A stretch of DNA of 64,000 bases, taken from NCBI GenBank assembly GCA_963812475.1, contig CAWEVI010000063.1, positions 107,543-171,542 on the forward strand, written 5' to 3'. A model generated the notes under the pieces. The model did no database searches and was not told the origin of the DNA. It saw only the letters and a program-made list of their open reading frames with translations. Source of the DNA: JAMXLO01 sp963812475 (GTDB lineage: Bacteria; Pseudomonadota; Alphaproteobacteria; Acetobacterales; Acetobacteraceae). Shown here piece by piece: positions 1 to 9,269 of this stretch. How positions within the stretch are numbered: the stretch's first letter is position 1; the number at the start of each line of letters is the position of its first letter. The position numbers were made by a program, and so were the translations under genes.

Positions 1-37
1 GGCGACGCATTGGCGGCGCTGGCCCAAGGAGCGAACG

Positions 38-45
<8 letters not shown>
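1..45 (+). CDS. 3' end of an upstream gene (partial)
   Basis: An open frame enters from the left edge and ends at TGA 43-45, giving the last 14 residues (GDALAALAQGANDG). It overlaps the lpd start by 8 bases, which suggests translational coupling. In alphaproteobacterial pyruvate dehydrogenase operons the E2 gene often precedes lpd, but this tail is too short to assign, so identity is left open. Confidence 0.35.
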
Positions 46-1438
<1,393 letters not shown>

Positions 1439-1509
1439 GCAGCGATGGCTGGCGAACGCGAATGATGATAGGTCACCGCCCTTAGTAGTGCAGGCGCGGG
1501 ACCGGCAAA

Positions 1510-2295
1510 ATGGATTTGCAGTTCGAGGCAGCTCGCGCCGACGCGTATATCAGCGGGCTGCAACGCGCCAGGGTGCTGACCGAGCACTGGGTCTCCGGTC
1601 AGGTATATTGCCCGAATTGCGGGAATTTCGAGATTGTCCGCTACGGCAACAATAACCCGGTGGGCGATTTCTTTTGTTCCGTGTGCAGGGAAGAATATGA
1701 GCTGAAAAGCCAACAGGCGCGCTTCGGCGCCAAAGTGGTCGATGGTGCATATCGTGCGATGGTCCAGCGCCTCGGCGGGAGCACCAATCCGAATCTCTTT
1801 CTGCTGAATTACGATATCAAAAGCTTGAGCGTTACCAACCTGCTTATTATCCCGAAGCACTTTTTCACCGCGGAAATCATTGAGGAGAGAAAGCCGCTAC
1901 CGCCAACAGCCCGTCGCGCCGGTTGGGTGGGTTGCAGAATTCTGCTTCAGGGCATTCCGCAGGCCGGTCGGATCACCATTATCCGCAACGGCGTGATCGA
2001 GCCGAAGGCTGATGTGCTGGTTAAATGGCAGCGCACCCTGTTCCTCCGCGCGCAGCGGGATTTGGAGGCAAAGGGCTGGCTGGTACGCGTGATGCGGTGC
2101 ATCGAGTTGCTGGGAAAGAGTCGTTTTTCACTCGATGACGTTTATGGTTTCGAGCGTGAGTTGAGCACTGCATACCCTGGTAACCGCCATGTGAGAGCGA
2201 AAATTCGTCAGAAATTGCAGGTATTGCGCGACAATGGATACCTTGATTTTGTGGGCAGGGGAATCTACAGATTGGCGGGCACGTCGGCCGGATGA
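1510..2295 (+). CDS. DpnI-like methyl-directed restriction endonuclease
   Basis: A 261-aa protein that aligns by memory along nearly its full length with Streptococcus pneumoniae DpnI, a type IIM enzyme that cuts GATC only when adenine is methylated. Visible features: a zinc site made by C34, C37, C56 and C59 (CPNCG and CSVC); a PD-(D/E)XK-type active site with D53, E64 and K66 (VGDFF, YELKS), the same positions I recall for DpnI; the block PPTARRAGWVGC near residues 131-142; and a C-terminal winged-helix region (about 185-256, with KIRQKLQVLRDNGYLDF) that in DpnI also reads methylated sites. No cognate methylase is expected, because such enzymes attack foreign methylated DNA. Local base composition is near 50% GC in places, lower than lpd and lipA, which suggests horizontal acquisition into the lpd-lipA interval. 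Confidence 0.9.
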   Translation: MDLQFEAARADAYISGLQRARVLTEHWVSGQVYCPNCGNFEIVRYGNNNPVGDFFCSVCREEYELKSQQARFGAKVVDGAYRAMVQRLGGSTNPNLFLLNYDIKSLSVTNLLIIPKHFFTAEIIEERKPLPPTARRAGWVGCRILLQGIPQAGRITIIRNGVIEPKADVLVKWQRTLFLRAQRDLEAKGWLVRVMRCIELLGKSRFSLDDVYGFERELSTAYPGNRHVRAKIRQKLQVLRDNGYLDFVGRGIYRLAGTSAG

Positions 2296-2320
2296 TCGAT
2301 GGATTTATCGTGAGTGTGCT

Positions 2321-2638
2321 ATGGCATGGTTTCGCAACCAGTATTTATGCAACGCTTGCAACTGCAATTGGCAGGACGAATGGTCGGCCACGTGCGACGA
2401 CGATTGTCCGTATTGTGGCACTCGCCATATGGCGCCCTATGCTAGCGTCGATCTGACGGAGATCATCGAAGAGTCCAACGGCAAATTCCTGATATACCGA
2501 TCACCGGCTTCTGCCGAAGACTCGGCCAGTTACGAATTGATTGCAGCGTGCGATTCACGCGAGGCGGCTGCGAAGTTCTTGATGAGCGACGGACTGGAAA
2601 CCGAGCGTACGGATGGTCCCGTGGGCTTTGTGGATTGA
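2321..2638 (+). CDS. Small zinc-ribbon protein of unknown function
   Basis: The 105-aa product begins with CNACNCNWQDEW...CPYCG, a four-cysteine ribbon in the first ~35 residues, followed by an acidic helical tail. I start it at ATG 2321, 25 bases after the DpnI-like stop; an in-frame earlier start at 2234 would lie inside that gene. It shares strand, spacing and lower GC content with the endonuclease gene, so the two were probably acquired together. I do not recognise a named family. A role in the restriction module, such as DNA binding or regulation, is only a guess. Confidence 0.6.
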   Translation: MAWFRNQYLCNACNCNWQDEWSATCDDDCPYCGTRHMAPYASVDLTEIIEESNGKFLIYRSPASAEDSASYELIAACDSREAAAKFLMSDGLETERTDGPVGFVD

Positions 2639-2688
2639 AGGACTGTCGCGCGATGCTGCGGTGCCAGGCAAGTCAGTCAATCAGTAAA

Positions 2689-2789
2689 TTCAACCGCAAA
2701 TGCACGCAGATAAACGCAGATTATTTCGGTGTGGTAGCTCTGCCGGCGCTGCGCCCCGATCTCCTATTTGCGTGCATCTGCGGTTGAAA
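2689..2789. repeat. Imperfect inverted repeat, REP-like
   Basis: Two arms (2689-2721 and 2759-2789) are near-complementary and both carry the words caaccgca, atgcacgca and tgcgt/acgca. The two arms could form a long hairpin around a 37-base loop. It sits in the 436-base gap between the zinc-ribbon gene and lipA. Nothing coding is seen in the rest of that gap. The element has the look of a dispersed palindromic repeat rather than a terminator, since no T-run follows. Confidence 0.6.
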
Positions 2790-3074
2790 TGTCTTCTTGC
2801 TGCCGCCCGCATCCTAGCCTGTGGCGGCCTTCTGCGGCACCGGCCTCATCCTTCGGGTGCTCGACCAAGGCGTGGCCGCACCCTGACACCGTTTCACGCC
2901 AGGACATCATGAGATAAAGCGCCACACTCCCGCCCTCGATCTGAACACAGTGCCCGGTGAGGCTGGGCTACGCCGTCGGGCGACGCCGCCCGCCCCCGGC
3001 TGCCGATCGCTGCCAGGCAGCCCCGCCACGAACCGCGCTTGACGCCCCCACCGCTGCCCGCCACTTACCTCCCC

Positions 3075-4163
3075 ATGGCAACCCGCCTCGTCATCGACCA
3101 CCGCACCGCGCCGCCGCGCCATCCGGAAAAGGCGCATCGGCCGGACAACCCAATTCAGCGGAAACCCGCCTGGATCAGGGTGAAGGCTCCCAATCATCCC
3201 ATCTACCACGAGACCCACGCGCTGATGCGCGCCAACGGCCTGGTGACAGTCTGCGAGGAAGCCGCCTGCCCGAACATCGGCGAATGCTGGTCCCAGCGTC
3301 ACGCCACCATGATGATCATGGGCGACACCTGCACCCGCGCCTGCGCCTTCTGCAACGTCCGCACCGGTCAGCCCGACGCGCTCGCCCACGATGAGCCACA
3401 CCGGGTCGCCGATGCGGTGGCGAAGCTTGGCCTGCGCCACGTCGTCATCACCTCGGTGGACCGCGACGACCTGCCGGACGGCGGCGCCGCCCACTTCGCC
3501 GCCACCATCCGCGCGATCCGCGCCGCCGCCCCCGCGACCACGATCGAGGTGCTCACGCCCGACTTCCTGCGCAAGCCCGGCGCGATCGAGTGCGTGGTGG
3601 AAGCGCGCCCGGATGTTTACAACCACAACCTGGAGACGGTGCCGCGGCTGTATCCTACCATCCGCCCCGGCGCGCGCTACTTCACGTCCCTGCACCTGCT
3701 GCACCAGGTGAAGGAACGCGATCCCGGCATCTTCACCAAATCCGGCCTGATGGTGGGCCTGGGCGAATCCCGCATCGAGATCATGCAGGAGATGGACGAT
3801 CTGCGCGCCGCCGAGGTGGATTTCCTCACGATCGGCCAGTACTTGCAGCCAACTGTGAAGCACGCCGCGATCGACCGTTTCGTCACGCCCGAGGAATTCG
3901 CCGACTACGCCGTGCTGGCTCGCGGCAAGGGGTTTTTGCTGGTCTCCGCCACTCCGCTCACCCGCAGTTCCTACCACGCGGATACCGACTTCGAGGCGCT
4001 TCGGGCGGCCCGCCTCCAGTCATCGTTGGGAACGCCCGCCGTCATCCCCGCGACCGCCCCCATCAGCTCCGCGCCTTCCTCCGTCATCCCCGCGCAGGCG
4101 GGGACCCAGGCCAACCGCACCGATCGAGGGCGAGCGCCTGGGTCTCCGCTTTCGCGGGGATGA
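3075..4163 (+). CDS. lipA: Lipoyl synthase
   Basis: Radical-SAM enzyme that inserts two sulfurs into octanoyl groups on lipoyl domains, the cofactor used with LpdA. The auxiliary cluster motif CEEAACPNIGEC and the radical-SAM motif CTRACAFC (CxxxCxxC) are both intact, as are the VITSVDRDDLPDGG and QYLQPT blocks. I choose ATG 3075; a TTG at 3039 is possible. The normal family end is near LRAAR; beyond it about 35 residues are encoded through an inverted repeat (4081-4166), giving a low-complexity tail (VIPAQAGTQ...) that is unlikely to be functional. Followed 16 bases later by ratA. Confidence 0.95.
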   Translation: MATRLVIDHRTAPPRHPEKAHRPDNPIQRKPAWIRVKAPNHPIYHETHALMRANGLVTVCEEAACPNIGECWSQRHATMMIMGDTCTRACAFCNVRTGQPDALAHDEPHRVADAVAKLGLRHVVITSVDRDDLPDGGAAHFAATIRAIRAAAPATTIEVLTPDFLRKPGAIECVVEARPDVYNHNLETVPRLYPTIRPGARYFTSLHLLHQVKERDPGIFTKSGLMVGLGESRIEIMQEMDDLRAAEVDFLTIGQYLQPTVKHAAIDRFVTPEEFADYAVLARGKGFLLVSATPLTRSSYHADTDFEALRAARLQSSLGTPAVIPATAPISSAPSSVIPAQAGTQANRTDRGRAPGSPLSRG

Positions 4164-4166
4164 CGG
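4081..4166. repeat. Inverted repeat inside the lipA 3' end
   Basis: Arms 4081-4110 (ccgtcatccccgcg...) and 4138-4166 (...cgcggggatgacgg) are complementary over nearly their whole length. This is the well-known proteobacterial dispersed palindrome type with the core GTCATCCCCGC. Here it has landed upstream of the lipA stop codon, so it is translated. Confidence 0.75.
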
Positions 4167-4179
4167 TGGTTGCCTGGGC

Positions 4180-4650
4180 ATGCCCACCCACGCCGAGCGT
4201 CAGATCGTGCCCTACCGGCCGGATCAGCTGTTCGATCTGGTGGCCGATGTCGGCGCCTATCCGCGCTTCCTGCCCTGGTGCATTGCCGCGCGCGTGCGCA
4301 GCCGGACCGAACGCGAACTGGTTGCCGACCTGACCATCGGCTTCGGCCCGTTCCGGGAAACCTTCGCAAGCCGGGTGACGCTCGATCGGCCGCAGCGGGT
4401 AAAGGTGCGCTACGAAAACGGTCCGTTCCGTTATCTGAACAACCAGTGGGATTTCCTGCCCCATCCGCAAGGCTGCGAGGTGGACTTCTTCGTGGATTTC
4501 GAGTTCCGCAGCCGCATCCTCCAGGCGGCGATCGGCATGGTGTTCAACGAGGCGGTCCGTCGCATGGTTGGCGCATTCCGCAAGCGCGCGCGTGAGGTTT
4601 ACGGGCCGCCCGTCATCGCCGACGCCCCGCCCCAGGCGGTCAAGAGCTGA
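4180..4650 (+). CDS. RatA/COQ10-family START-like protein
   Basis: A 156-aa polyketide-cyclase/START fold protein (SRPBCC superfamily). Recognisable family text includes YRPDQLFDLVADVGAYPRFLPWC at the N-terminus, DLTIGFGPFRETF in the middle and FNEAVRRMVGAFRKRA at the end. Eukaryotic and alphaproteobacterial COQ10 homologues bind ubiquinone and support respiration; the E. coli homologue RatA inhibits ribosome subunit association. Position directly after lipA is the usual alphaproteobacterial arrangement and favours the respiratory role, but this is inferred from context. Confidence 0.85.
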   Translation: MPTHAERQIVPYRPDQLFDLVADVGAYPRFLPWCIAARVRSRTERELVADLTIGFGPFRETFASRVTLDRPQRVKVRYENGPFRYLNNQWDFLPHPQGCEVDFFVDFEFRSRILQAAIGMVFNEAVRRMVGAFRKRAREVYGPPVIADAPPQAVKS

Positions 4651-4749
4651 CCGATCCGGCGCCGGCCGTATCGCTAGGGCGAATTAGCGATCCGTTAGCA
4701 TGGAACGGACAATCTGGCGGGACATCGCACCACCAGGAGGATTCCCGCC

Positions 4750-5061
4750 ATGCGTATCCGCTTCGCACTGCTCGCCTTGCCGTTGCTGATGTTCTCCGCG
4801 CAGGCGCAGACGACCAACACCGAGCCCGCGCACAAGCGGCAGACCATGGAGCAACATTTCGAGCAGGCGAACGTCACGCACGACGGCCACCTCACCGAGG
4901 AACAGGCGCAGAACGGCTACAAGTCGGTTGCCAAACATTTCGCGGCGATCGACAAGGACAAGAAGGGATACGTCACCGAGGACGACATTCGCGCCTTCCA
5001 CAAGACGCAGCATACCCTGCACGGCAAGTCGGCCGCCGCGCACCACCACCCGAACGGTTAG
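4750..5061 (+). CDS. Secreted EF-hand protein
   Basis: A 103-aa protein with a clear signal peptide (MRIRFALLALPLLMFSAQAQ) and two EF-hand-like loops: ANVTHDGHLTEEQ around residues 39-51 and DKDKKGYVTEDD around 77-88, with Asp/Asn and Glu at calcium-ligand positions. A strong AGGAGG-type ribosome site lies just before ATG 4750. Probably a small periplasmic calcium-binding protein. Its 3' end overlaps the end of the convergent tetR gene by four bases. The His-rich C-terminus (AAHHHPNG) could also bind metal. Confidence 0.75.
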   Translation: MRIRFALLALPLLMFSAQAQTTNTEPAHKRQTMEQHFEQANVTHDGHLTEEQAQNGYKSVAKHFAAIDKDKKGYVTEDDIRAFHKTQHTLHGKSAAAHHHPNG

Positions 5062-5684
5062 CCGGTCGCGTAGGCCCGCACGAAGGCCGCCACAGCCGAT
5101 GCCACCGCGCCGTCGATCTCCGCCTCTGTCGGGGGCGTCAGCCCGAGCGTTGCCCGAAGATACAGGCCGCCCTTCAGAAATCCGATGAACTGATCCGCCG
5201 CCAGGCCGGGATCGGGCACGGCGAGCCGGCCAGCCGATGTCTGCTCGGCCAGCCAGTCGCCGAACGCCTGGTGGAACACGGCCGGACCGTTGTCGTAGAA
5301 CGCGCGGCCAAGCTCCGGGAAGCGCACGCTTTCGCTCACCACCACGCGGTGGATCGCCAGCGACCGCTCTTCCAGCAGGAACCGCAGGGTGCTGCCGGCG
5401 AAGACCGTCAGCCCCGCCTGTACGTCCGTCTCGCCGTCGGGCAGGAAGTTTGTCACGACCATGTTCTGCCGGCACGCCTCGTTGATGATCGTGGCGAAGA
5501 GCTGATCCTTGGAGCTGAAATAGGCATACAGGGTGGCCTTGGACACGCCGGCGGCGCGGGCGATCGCGTCCATGCTGACAGCGCCATACCCCTGGGCCAT
5601 GAAAAGTGCGGTCGCAGCGTCCAGCACGGCCTGTCGCTTTGGCAACTCGCTGTCTGCCCGAAGCTCTGCCGATACACCACTCAT
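5058..5684 (-). CDS. TetR-family transcriptional repressor
   Basis: A 208-aa regulator when started at MSGVSAELRAD. The N-terminal helix-turn-helix is typical (DAIARAAGVSKATLYAYF, residues ~35-55) and the C-terminal ligand domain is of the AcrR/TetR_C type. It is transcribed divergently from the EmrAB-type efflux pair, and two palindromes with CTGAAC/GTTCAG arms lie in the shared intergenic region. The likely role is drug-responsive repression of the pump and of itself. An in-frame start at 5783 would run through the operators and is unlikely. Confidence 0.88.
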   Translation of the reverse strand: MSGVSAELRADSELPKRQAVLDAATALFMAQGYGAVSMDAIARAAGVSKATLYAYFSSKDQLFATIINEACRQNMVVTNFLPDGETDVQAGLTVFAGSTLRFLLEERSLAIHRVVVSESVRFPELGRAFYDNGPAVFHQAFGDWLAEQTSAGRLAVPDPGLAADQFIGFLKGGLYLRATLGLTPPTEAEIDGAVASAVAAFVRAYATG

Positions 5685-5732
5685 GGCGCATAGTTGGGCT
5701 GACCGGCCCGGGATTTGCAAGGGGAGATTGGA

Positions 5733-5814
5733 CTGAACTGTCCGGTTCAGGTTGGCCTTGACCACCTCAAGGGCAATAGCCATTCTCGGAACTGAACTGG
5801 ACCGTACAGTTCAG
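5733..5814. promoter_or_regulatory. Two palindromic operators between tetR and emrA
   Basis: Site 1 (5733-5750) has arms CTGAAC and GTTCAG around six bases. Site 2 (5792-5814) has arms CTGAACTG and CAGTTCAG around a seven-base core containing gaccgta. Site 2 ends eleven bases before the emrA ATG and overlaps its ribosome site region. The half-sites match each other, and the divergent tetR gene makes a TetR operator pair the natural reading. Confidence 0.7.
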
Positions 5815-5825
5815 AGGAGCCGAGA

Positions 5826-6998
5826 ATGAACGCCTTGACCGAGAAGCCGCTGGCTGTGCCGGCCGACACCCAGACCCACGCGGCGCCGCAGACCCGCGGC
5901 CGCCGTCTGCGCCGACTGTGGCGTCCGGCGGCGGGACTGGCGGCGGCTATCGCCATTGGCGTCGGCGCCTCCTGGTGGTTCACCGAAGGCCGGTTCATCG
6001 AGAGTACCGACAATGCATACGTCCAGGGCGATATCGCCGTTCTTGGACCACGCATCGAGGGCGACGTGACCGCCATCAAGGTGGCCGACAACCAGCGCGT
6101 CCATGCCGGCGATCCGCTGATCCTGCTCGATCCCGCCGACTGGCAGGCGCGTCTGGCCCAGGCCAAGGCCTCTGCCGCCGAGGCGACTGCCGCGGTCGAG
6201 ACGGCGCAGCGCCAGGTCGCCCAGCAGCAGGCGACGATCGAGGTGGCGCAGGCGGCTATTTCCCAGGCGCAGGCGGAGCAGACACGGGCAAGCGCCGATG
6301 CGACGCGATCAGGCTCCCTGGTTTCCGGCGGCTGGGCGTCTCGCCAGTCGAATGACCAGGCGATCGCCGATGCACGCAAGGCCAACGCCGCAGTGGTTTC
6401 GGCGCAGGCCCAGAAGGCAGCCGCGGAGCAGCAGCTTGCCGTGTTTCAGGCCCAGGTGACCCAGGCGGAGGCGCGCCGGCAGAACGCCACGGCCTCGGTA
6501 CAGCTTGCCGAGAACAACCTGGCCTACACGGTGATCCGCGCCCCGTTCGACGGCATCGTCGGTAACCGCGCCGCCGAACTAGGCCAGCACGTCATGCCGG
6601 GCGCGCAGCTCATCGCGGTCGCGCCGCTGCCCGACAAGCTGTATGTCGTCGCCAATTTCAAGGAAACGCAGCTCCGCCGCATGCGCGCCGGCATGAAGGT
6701 GAGCCTGGTTCCGGACATCGACAGCGGCGCCGCGGTGACTGGCCGGGTGGACAGCCTGGCGCCAGCGACCGGCGCGTTGTTCAGCCTGCTGCCGCCCGAG
6801 AATGCCACCGGCAACTTCACCAAGGTGGTGCAGCGCGTTCCTGTGAAGATCGTGCTCGATCCAGCCGATGCGGCGCATGCCGGTTGGCTGCGGGCGGGAC
6901 TGTCGGTGACGGCCGATGTCGATACGCGCGGCCCCGATGCCCAGCGGCTCGGCCTGTTCGGCGCGGCGGCGGCCACCCTGCGCGACGCGTTGCCATGA
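5826..6998 (+). CDS. emrA: EmrA-like membrane fusion protein (HlyD family)
   Basis: A 390-aa periplasmic adaptor: one N-terminal membrane helix (about 35-57, AAAIAIGVGASWWF), a split biotinyl-lipoyl domain (DNAYVQGDIAVLGPRIEG at ~62 and the return strand near 230), a long Gln/Ala-rich coiled coil (~105-225), and a beta-barrel segment (KLYVVANFKETQLRRMRAG). It links an inner-membrane MFS pump to an outer-membrane channel. It overlaps the emrB start by four bases (ATGA), so the two form a translationally coupled pair. No outer-membrane channel gene is present nearby. Confidence 0.92.
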   Translation: MNALTEKPLAVPADTQTHAAPQTRGRRLRRLWRPAAGLAAAIAIGVGASWWFTEGRFIESTDNAYVQGDIAVLGPRIEGDVTAIKVADNQRVHAGDPLILLDPADWQARLAQAKASAAEATAAVETAQRQVAQQQATIEVAQAAISQAQAEQTRASADATRSGSLVSGGWASRQSNDQAIADARKANAAVVSAQAQKAAAEQQLAVFQAQVTQAEARRQNATASVQLAENNLAYTVIRAPFDGIVGNRAAELGQHVMPGAQLIAVAPLPDKLYVVANFKETQLRRMRAGMKVSLVPDIDSGAAVTGRVDSLAPATGALFSLLPPENATGNFTKVVQRVPVKIVLDPADAAHAGWLRAGLSVTADVDTRGPDAQRLGLFGAAAATLRDALP

Positions 6999-8557
6999 GC
7001 CAGGACGCCGATCGCCCCGGGGAGCATATCGGCTGGCGGCAATGGGCCGGCTTCATGGCCATGGTGGTCGGGATGTTCATGTCGGTCCTGGACATTCAGA
7101 TCGTCAGCGCCTCGATCTCCGACATCCAGGCCGGCCTTGCCGCCAGCCCGGATGAGGCTTCGTGGGTGCAGACCAGCTACCTGATCGCCGAGATCGTCAT
7201 GATCCCGCTGTCCGGATGGCTGTCGCGCCTGTTGTCCACGCGCGTGCTGTTCGTCATCAGCGCTCTTGGCTTCACGCTGTTCTCGCTGGCCTGCGCCGGT
7301 GCGTCCAGTCTGGGCGAGATGGTGGTGTTCCGCGCCGCACAGGGCTTCATCGGTGGTGCGATGATCCCGACCGTGTTCGCCACCACGTTCCTGCTGTTCC
7401 GCGACCAGCAGCGGACGCAGATGTCGGTGCTGATCGGGCTGACCGCGACGATGGCGCCCACCATTGGCCCCACGCTCGGCGGCTGGCTGACCGAGCAGTT
7501 CTCCTGGCACTGGCTGTTCCTGATCAACGTGCCGGTCGGCCTGGCGGTGGCGGGCGCGGTGTGGTCCTGGCTCGACATCGATAAGCCGGACTACGCGTTG
7601 CGCCGTAGCTTCGACCTGCCCGGCCTGCTGCTGATGGCGGTGTTCCTCGGCGCGATGGAATATGTGCTGGAGGAAGGCGATCGCTGGGACTGGTTCGCCG
7701 ACCAGACCATCGCCTGGGCCGCCGTCGCTTCCACGGTTGCCGGCGTGCTGTTCTTCTGGCGCATGCTGGTGAGGCACGACCCGCTGGTGGAGCTGCGCGC
7801 CTTCACCAATGCCAATTTTGCGTTCGGCTCGTTGTTCAGTTTCGTGCTTGGCCTCGGGCTGTACGGCTCGGTGTACCTGCTGCCGTTGTTTCTGGCGCGC
7901 GTGCGCGGATACGACAGCCTTCAGATCGGCGAGACGATGTTCGTCACCGGGGTGGCGATGTTCCTGTCCGCGCCGATTGCCGGTCAGCTCATGCGGGTGA
8001 TGGATCTGCGTGTGATGCTGGCGATCGGGCTGGCGATGTTCGGCGGCGGCCTGTGGTGGATGGCGCATCTCACGGTGGACTCCGCCTTCTGGGAGCTGTG
8101 CTGGCCGCAGGCGATGCGCGGCGCCTCGATGATGCTGATCATGCTGCCGGTGAACCAGCTTGCACTTGGGCGTCTGCCGCCGGCGGCGGTGAAGAACGCC
8201 TCGGGGCTTTACAATCTGATGCGCAACCTGGGCGGCGCGGTCGGGCTGGCCCTGATCAACACGCTGGCAACCTCGCGGCTGGCCGTGCATAGCCAGCATC
8301 TGGCGGAGCAGGTGACCTGGTCGCGGTCCGCGGCGACGCACGCGCTCGGCTATATGACGAACATGATGACCGCAGCGAAGTCAGGCGACGCGCATCTCGC
8401 CGCGCTGAAGCAGGTCGCTTTGATGGTGCAGCAGCAGGCGCTGACGCTCACCTATAACGACGTGCTGATGCTGATGGCGGCCAGTTTCTTCGTGGCTCTC
8501 CCGCTGACGCTGCTGCTGGCCAAGCCCGCGGAGGGTGCGGCGGTGGAAGCGCACTGA
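6995..8557 (+). CDS. emrB: EmrB-like DHA2 MFS drug exporter
   Basis: A 520-aa transporter with about 14 predicted membrane helices, the length and architecture of DHA2 drug:proton antiporters. Signature segments include FMAMVVGMFMSVLDIQIVS in TM1 and the motif C-like GLTATMAPTIGPTLGGWLTE in TM5. I start at ATG 6995, which overlaps the emrA stop, rather than at upstream in-frame starts inside emrA. It works with EmrA to expel hydrophobic toxic compounds. Its C-terminus (LTYNDVLMLMAASFFVALPL) is partly duplicated at 9060-9185. Confidence 0.93.
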   Translation: MSQDADRPGEHIGWRQWAGFMAMVVGMFMSVLDIQIVSASISDIQAGLAASPDEASWVQTSYLIAEIVMIPLSGWLSRLLSTRVLFVISALGFTLFSLACAGASSLGEMVVFRAAQGFIGGAMIPTVFATTFLLFRDQQRTQMSVLIGLTATMAPTIGPTLGGWLTEQFSWHWLFLINVPVGLAVAGAVWSWLDIDKPDYALRRSFDLPGLLLMAVFLGAMEYVLEEGDRWDWFADQTIAWAAVASTVAGVLFFWRMLVRHDPLVELRAFTNANFAFGSLFSFVLGLGLYGSVYLLPLFLARVRGYDSLQIGETMFVTGVAMFLSAPIAGQLMRVMDLRVMLAIGLAMFGGGLWWMAHLTVDSAFWELCWPQAMRGASMMLIMLPVNQLALGRLPPAAVKNASGLYNLMRNLGGAVGLALINTLATSRLAVHSQHLAEQVTWSRSAATHALGYMTNMMTAAKSGDAHLAALKQVALMVQQQALTLTYNDVLMLMAASFFVALPLTLLLAKPAEGAAVEAH

Positions 8558-8570
8558 ACATCGCGGCGCC

Positions 8571-9044
8571 CTACAATCCCTGGACCACCAGCGTTCGATA
8601 GAACTGCGCGGCCGCCCGATCGACGCATGCCGAATCCGGCTCGACACCCGCCGGCATCACTGCAACGACGGTTCCGAATGCGGCCTGCCGCTGGCCTGAC
8701 TGGAAGATCGTGTAGGTCAGATTCATGCAGTGGCCTTCAGCGTGCAGCCAAGGTGATACGAGAACCTTGTCCCCGCTCCACGCATTGAACGCGGAACTGT
8801 TTCGATCGGTCCCCACGAAGACCACCTGGGTCCTCGGCATCGCCGCCAGATCGGCGATGAATCGGTTGGTGAATGGAAGTTGCGGCTCGGGGTCGTCACG
8901 CATCCGCTCAATTCCCAGCATCCAGGAATTGCTGAGCATCGTCGTCCCCGGCACGCCGCTCGGCTGCACGCATCCGGCCAGGCCAACCGCAGGCAGCAGC
9001 ACTTTCGCCAGCGTCGGAAATCGATCAGGTGTGCACGCGCGCAC
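8571..9044 (-). CDS. Putative small lipoprotein
   Basis: A 157-aa protein from a GTG start, with a hydrophobic segment ending in a lipobox-like LAGC (residues ~22-25), which predicts lipid attachment and an outer-membrane or periplasmic location. The rest is soluble, with LPFTNRFIADLAAMPRTQVVFVG and a closing CVDRAAAQFYRTLVVQGL. I do not recognise the family. It lies convergent to emrB, and the remnant of a second emrB-like gene overlaps its upstream side, so it may have entered with, or broken, that second copy. Confidence 0.55.
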   Translation of the reverse strand: MRACTPDRFPTLAKVLLPAVGLAGCVQPSGVPGTTMLSNSWMLGIERMRDDPEPQLPFTNRFIADLAAMPRTQVVFVGTDRNSSAFNAWSGDKVLVSPWLHAEGHCMNLTYTIFQSGQRQAAFGTVVAVMPAGVEPDSACVDRAAAQFYRTLVVQGL

Positions 9045-9059
9045 CCGCGTGTCTCCTTC

Positions 9060-9185
9060 GTGGCGACCACGGCGCTGACCTACAGCGACGTACTGCTGCT
9101 GATGGCGGCCTGCTGCTTCGTAGCGCTGCCGCTGGCGCCGCTGCCGGCAACGCCCGTCGAGGGTGCAGCAGTGGAGGCGAACTGA
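9060..9185 (+). pseudogene. C-terminal remnant of a second EmrB-like exporter
   Basis: The frame ending at TGA 9185 encodes ALTYSDVLLLMAACCFVALP and closes with EGAAVEAN, which matches the end of the intact EmrB just upstream (ALTYNDVLMLMAASFFVALP, EGAAVEAH). No start codon, promoter or other EmrB segment precedes it; the block begins abruptly after gtgtctccttcg. This is a truncated duplicate, separated from the parent by the lipoprotein gene. Confidence 0.75.
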
Positions 9186-9269
9186 GTGGCACAGCCAACC
9201 GTCGGCCGCGGATCGAATTCAGCCGGCGGCCCTTCTCCGGTGGCATTCAGACGGACATCGGCAGGCGCT

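Noticed and set aside
6524..8341. 605-codon minus-strand open frame opposite emrAB
   Set aside because: It is antisense to two well-supported transporter genes and its translation is rich in His/Arg/Gln, typical of GC-rich shadow frames.
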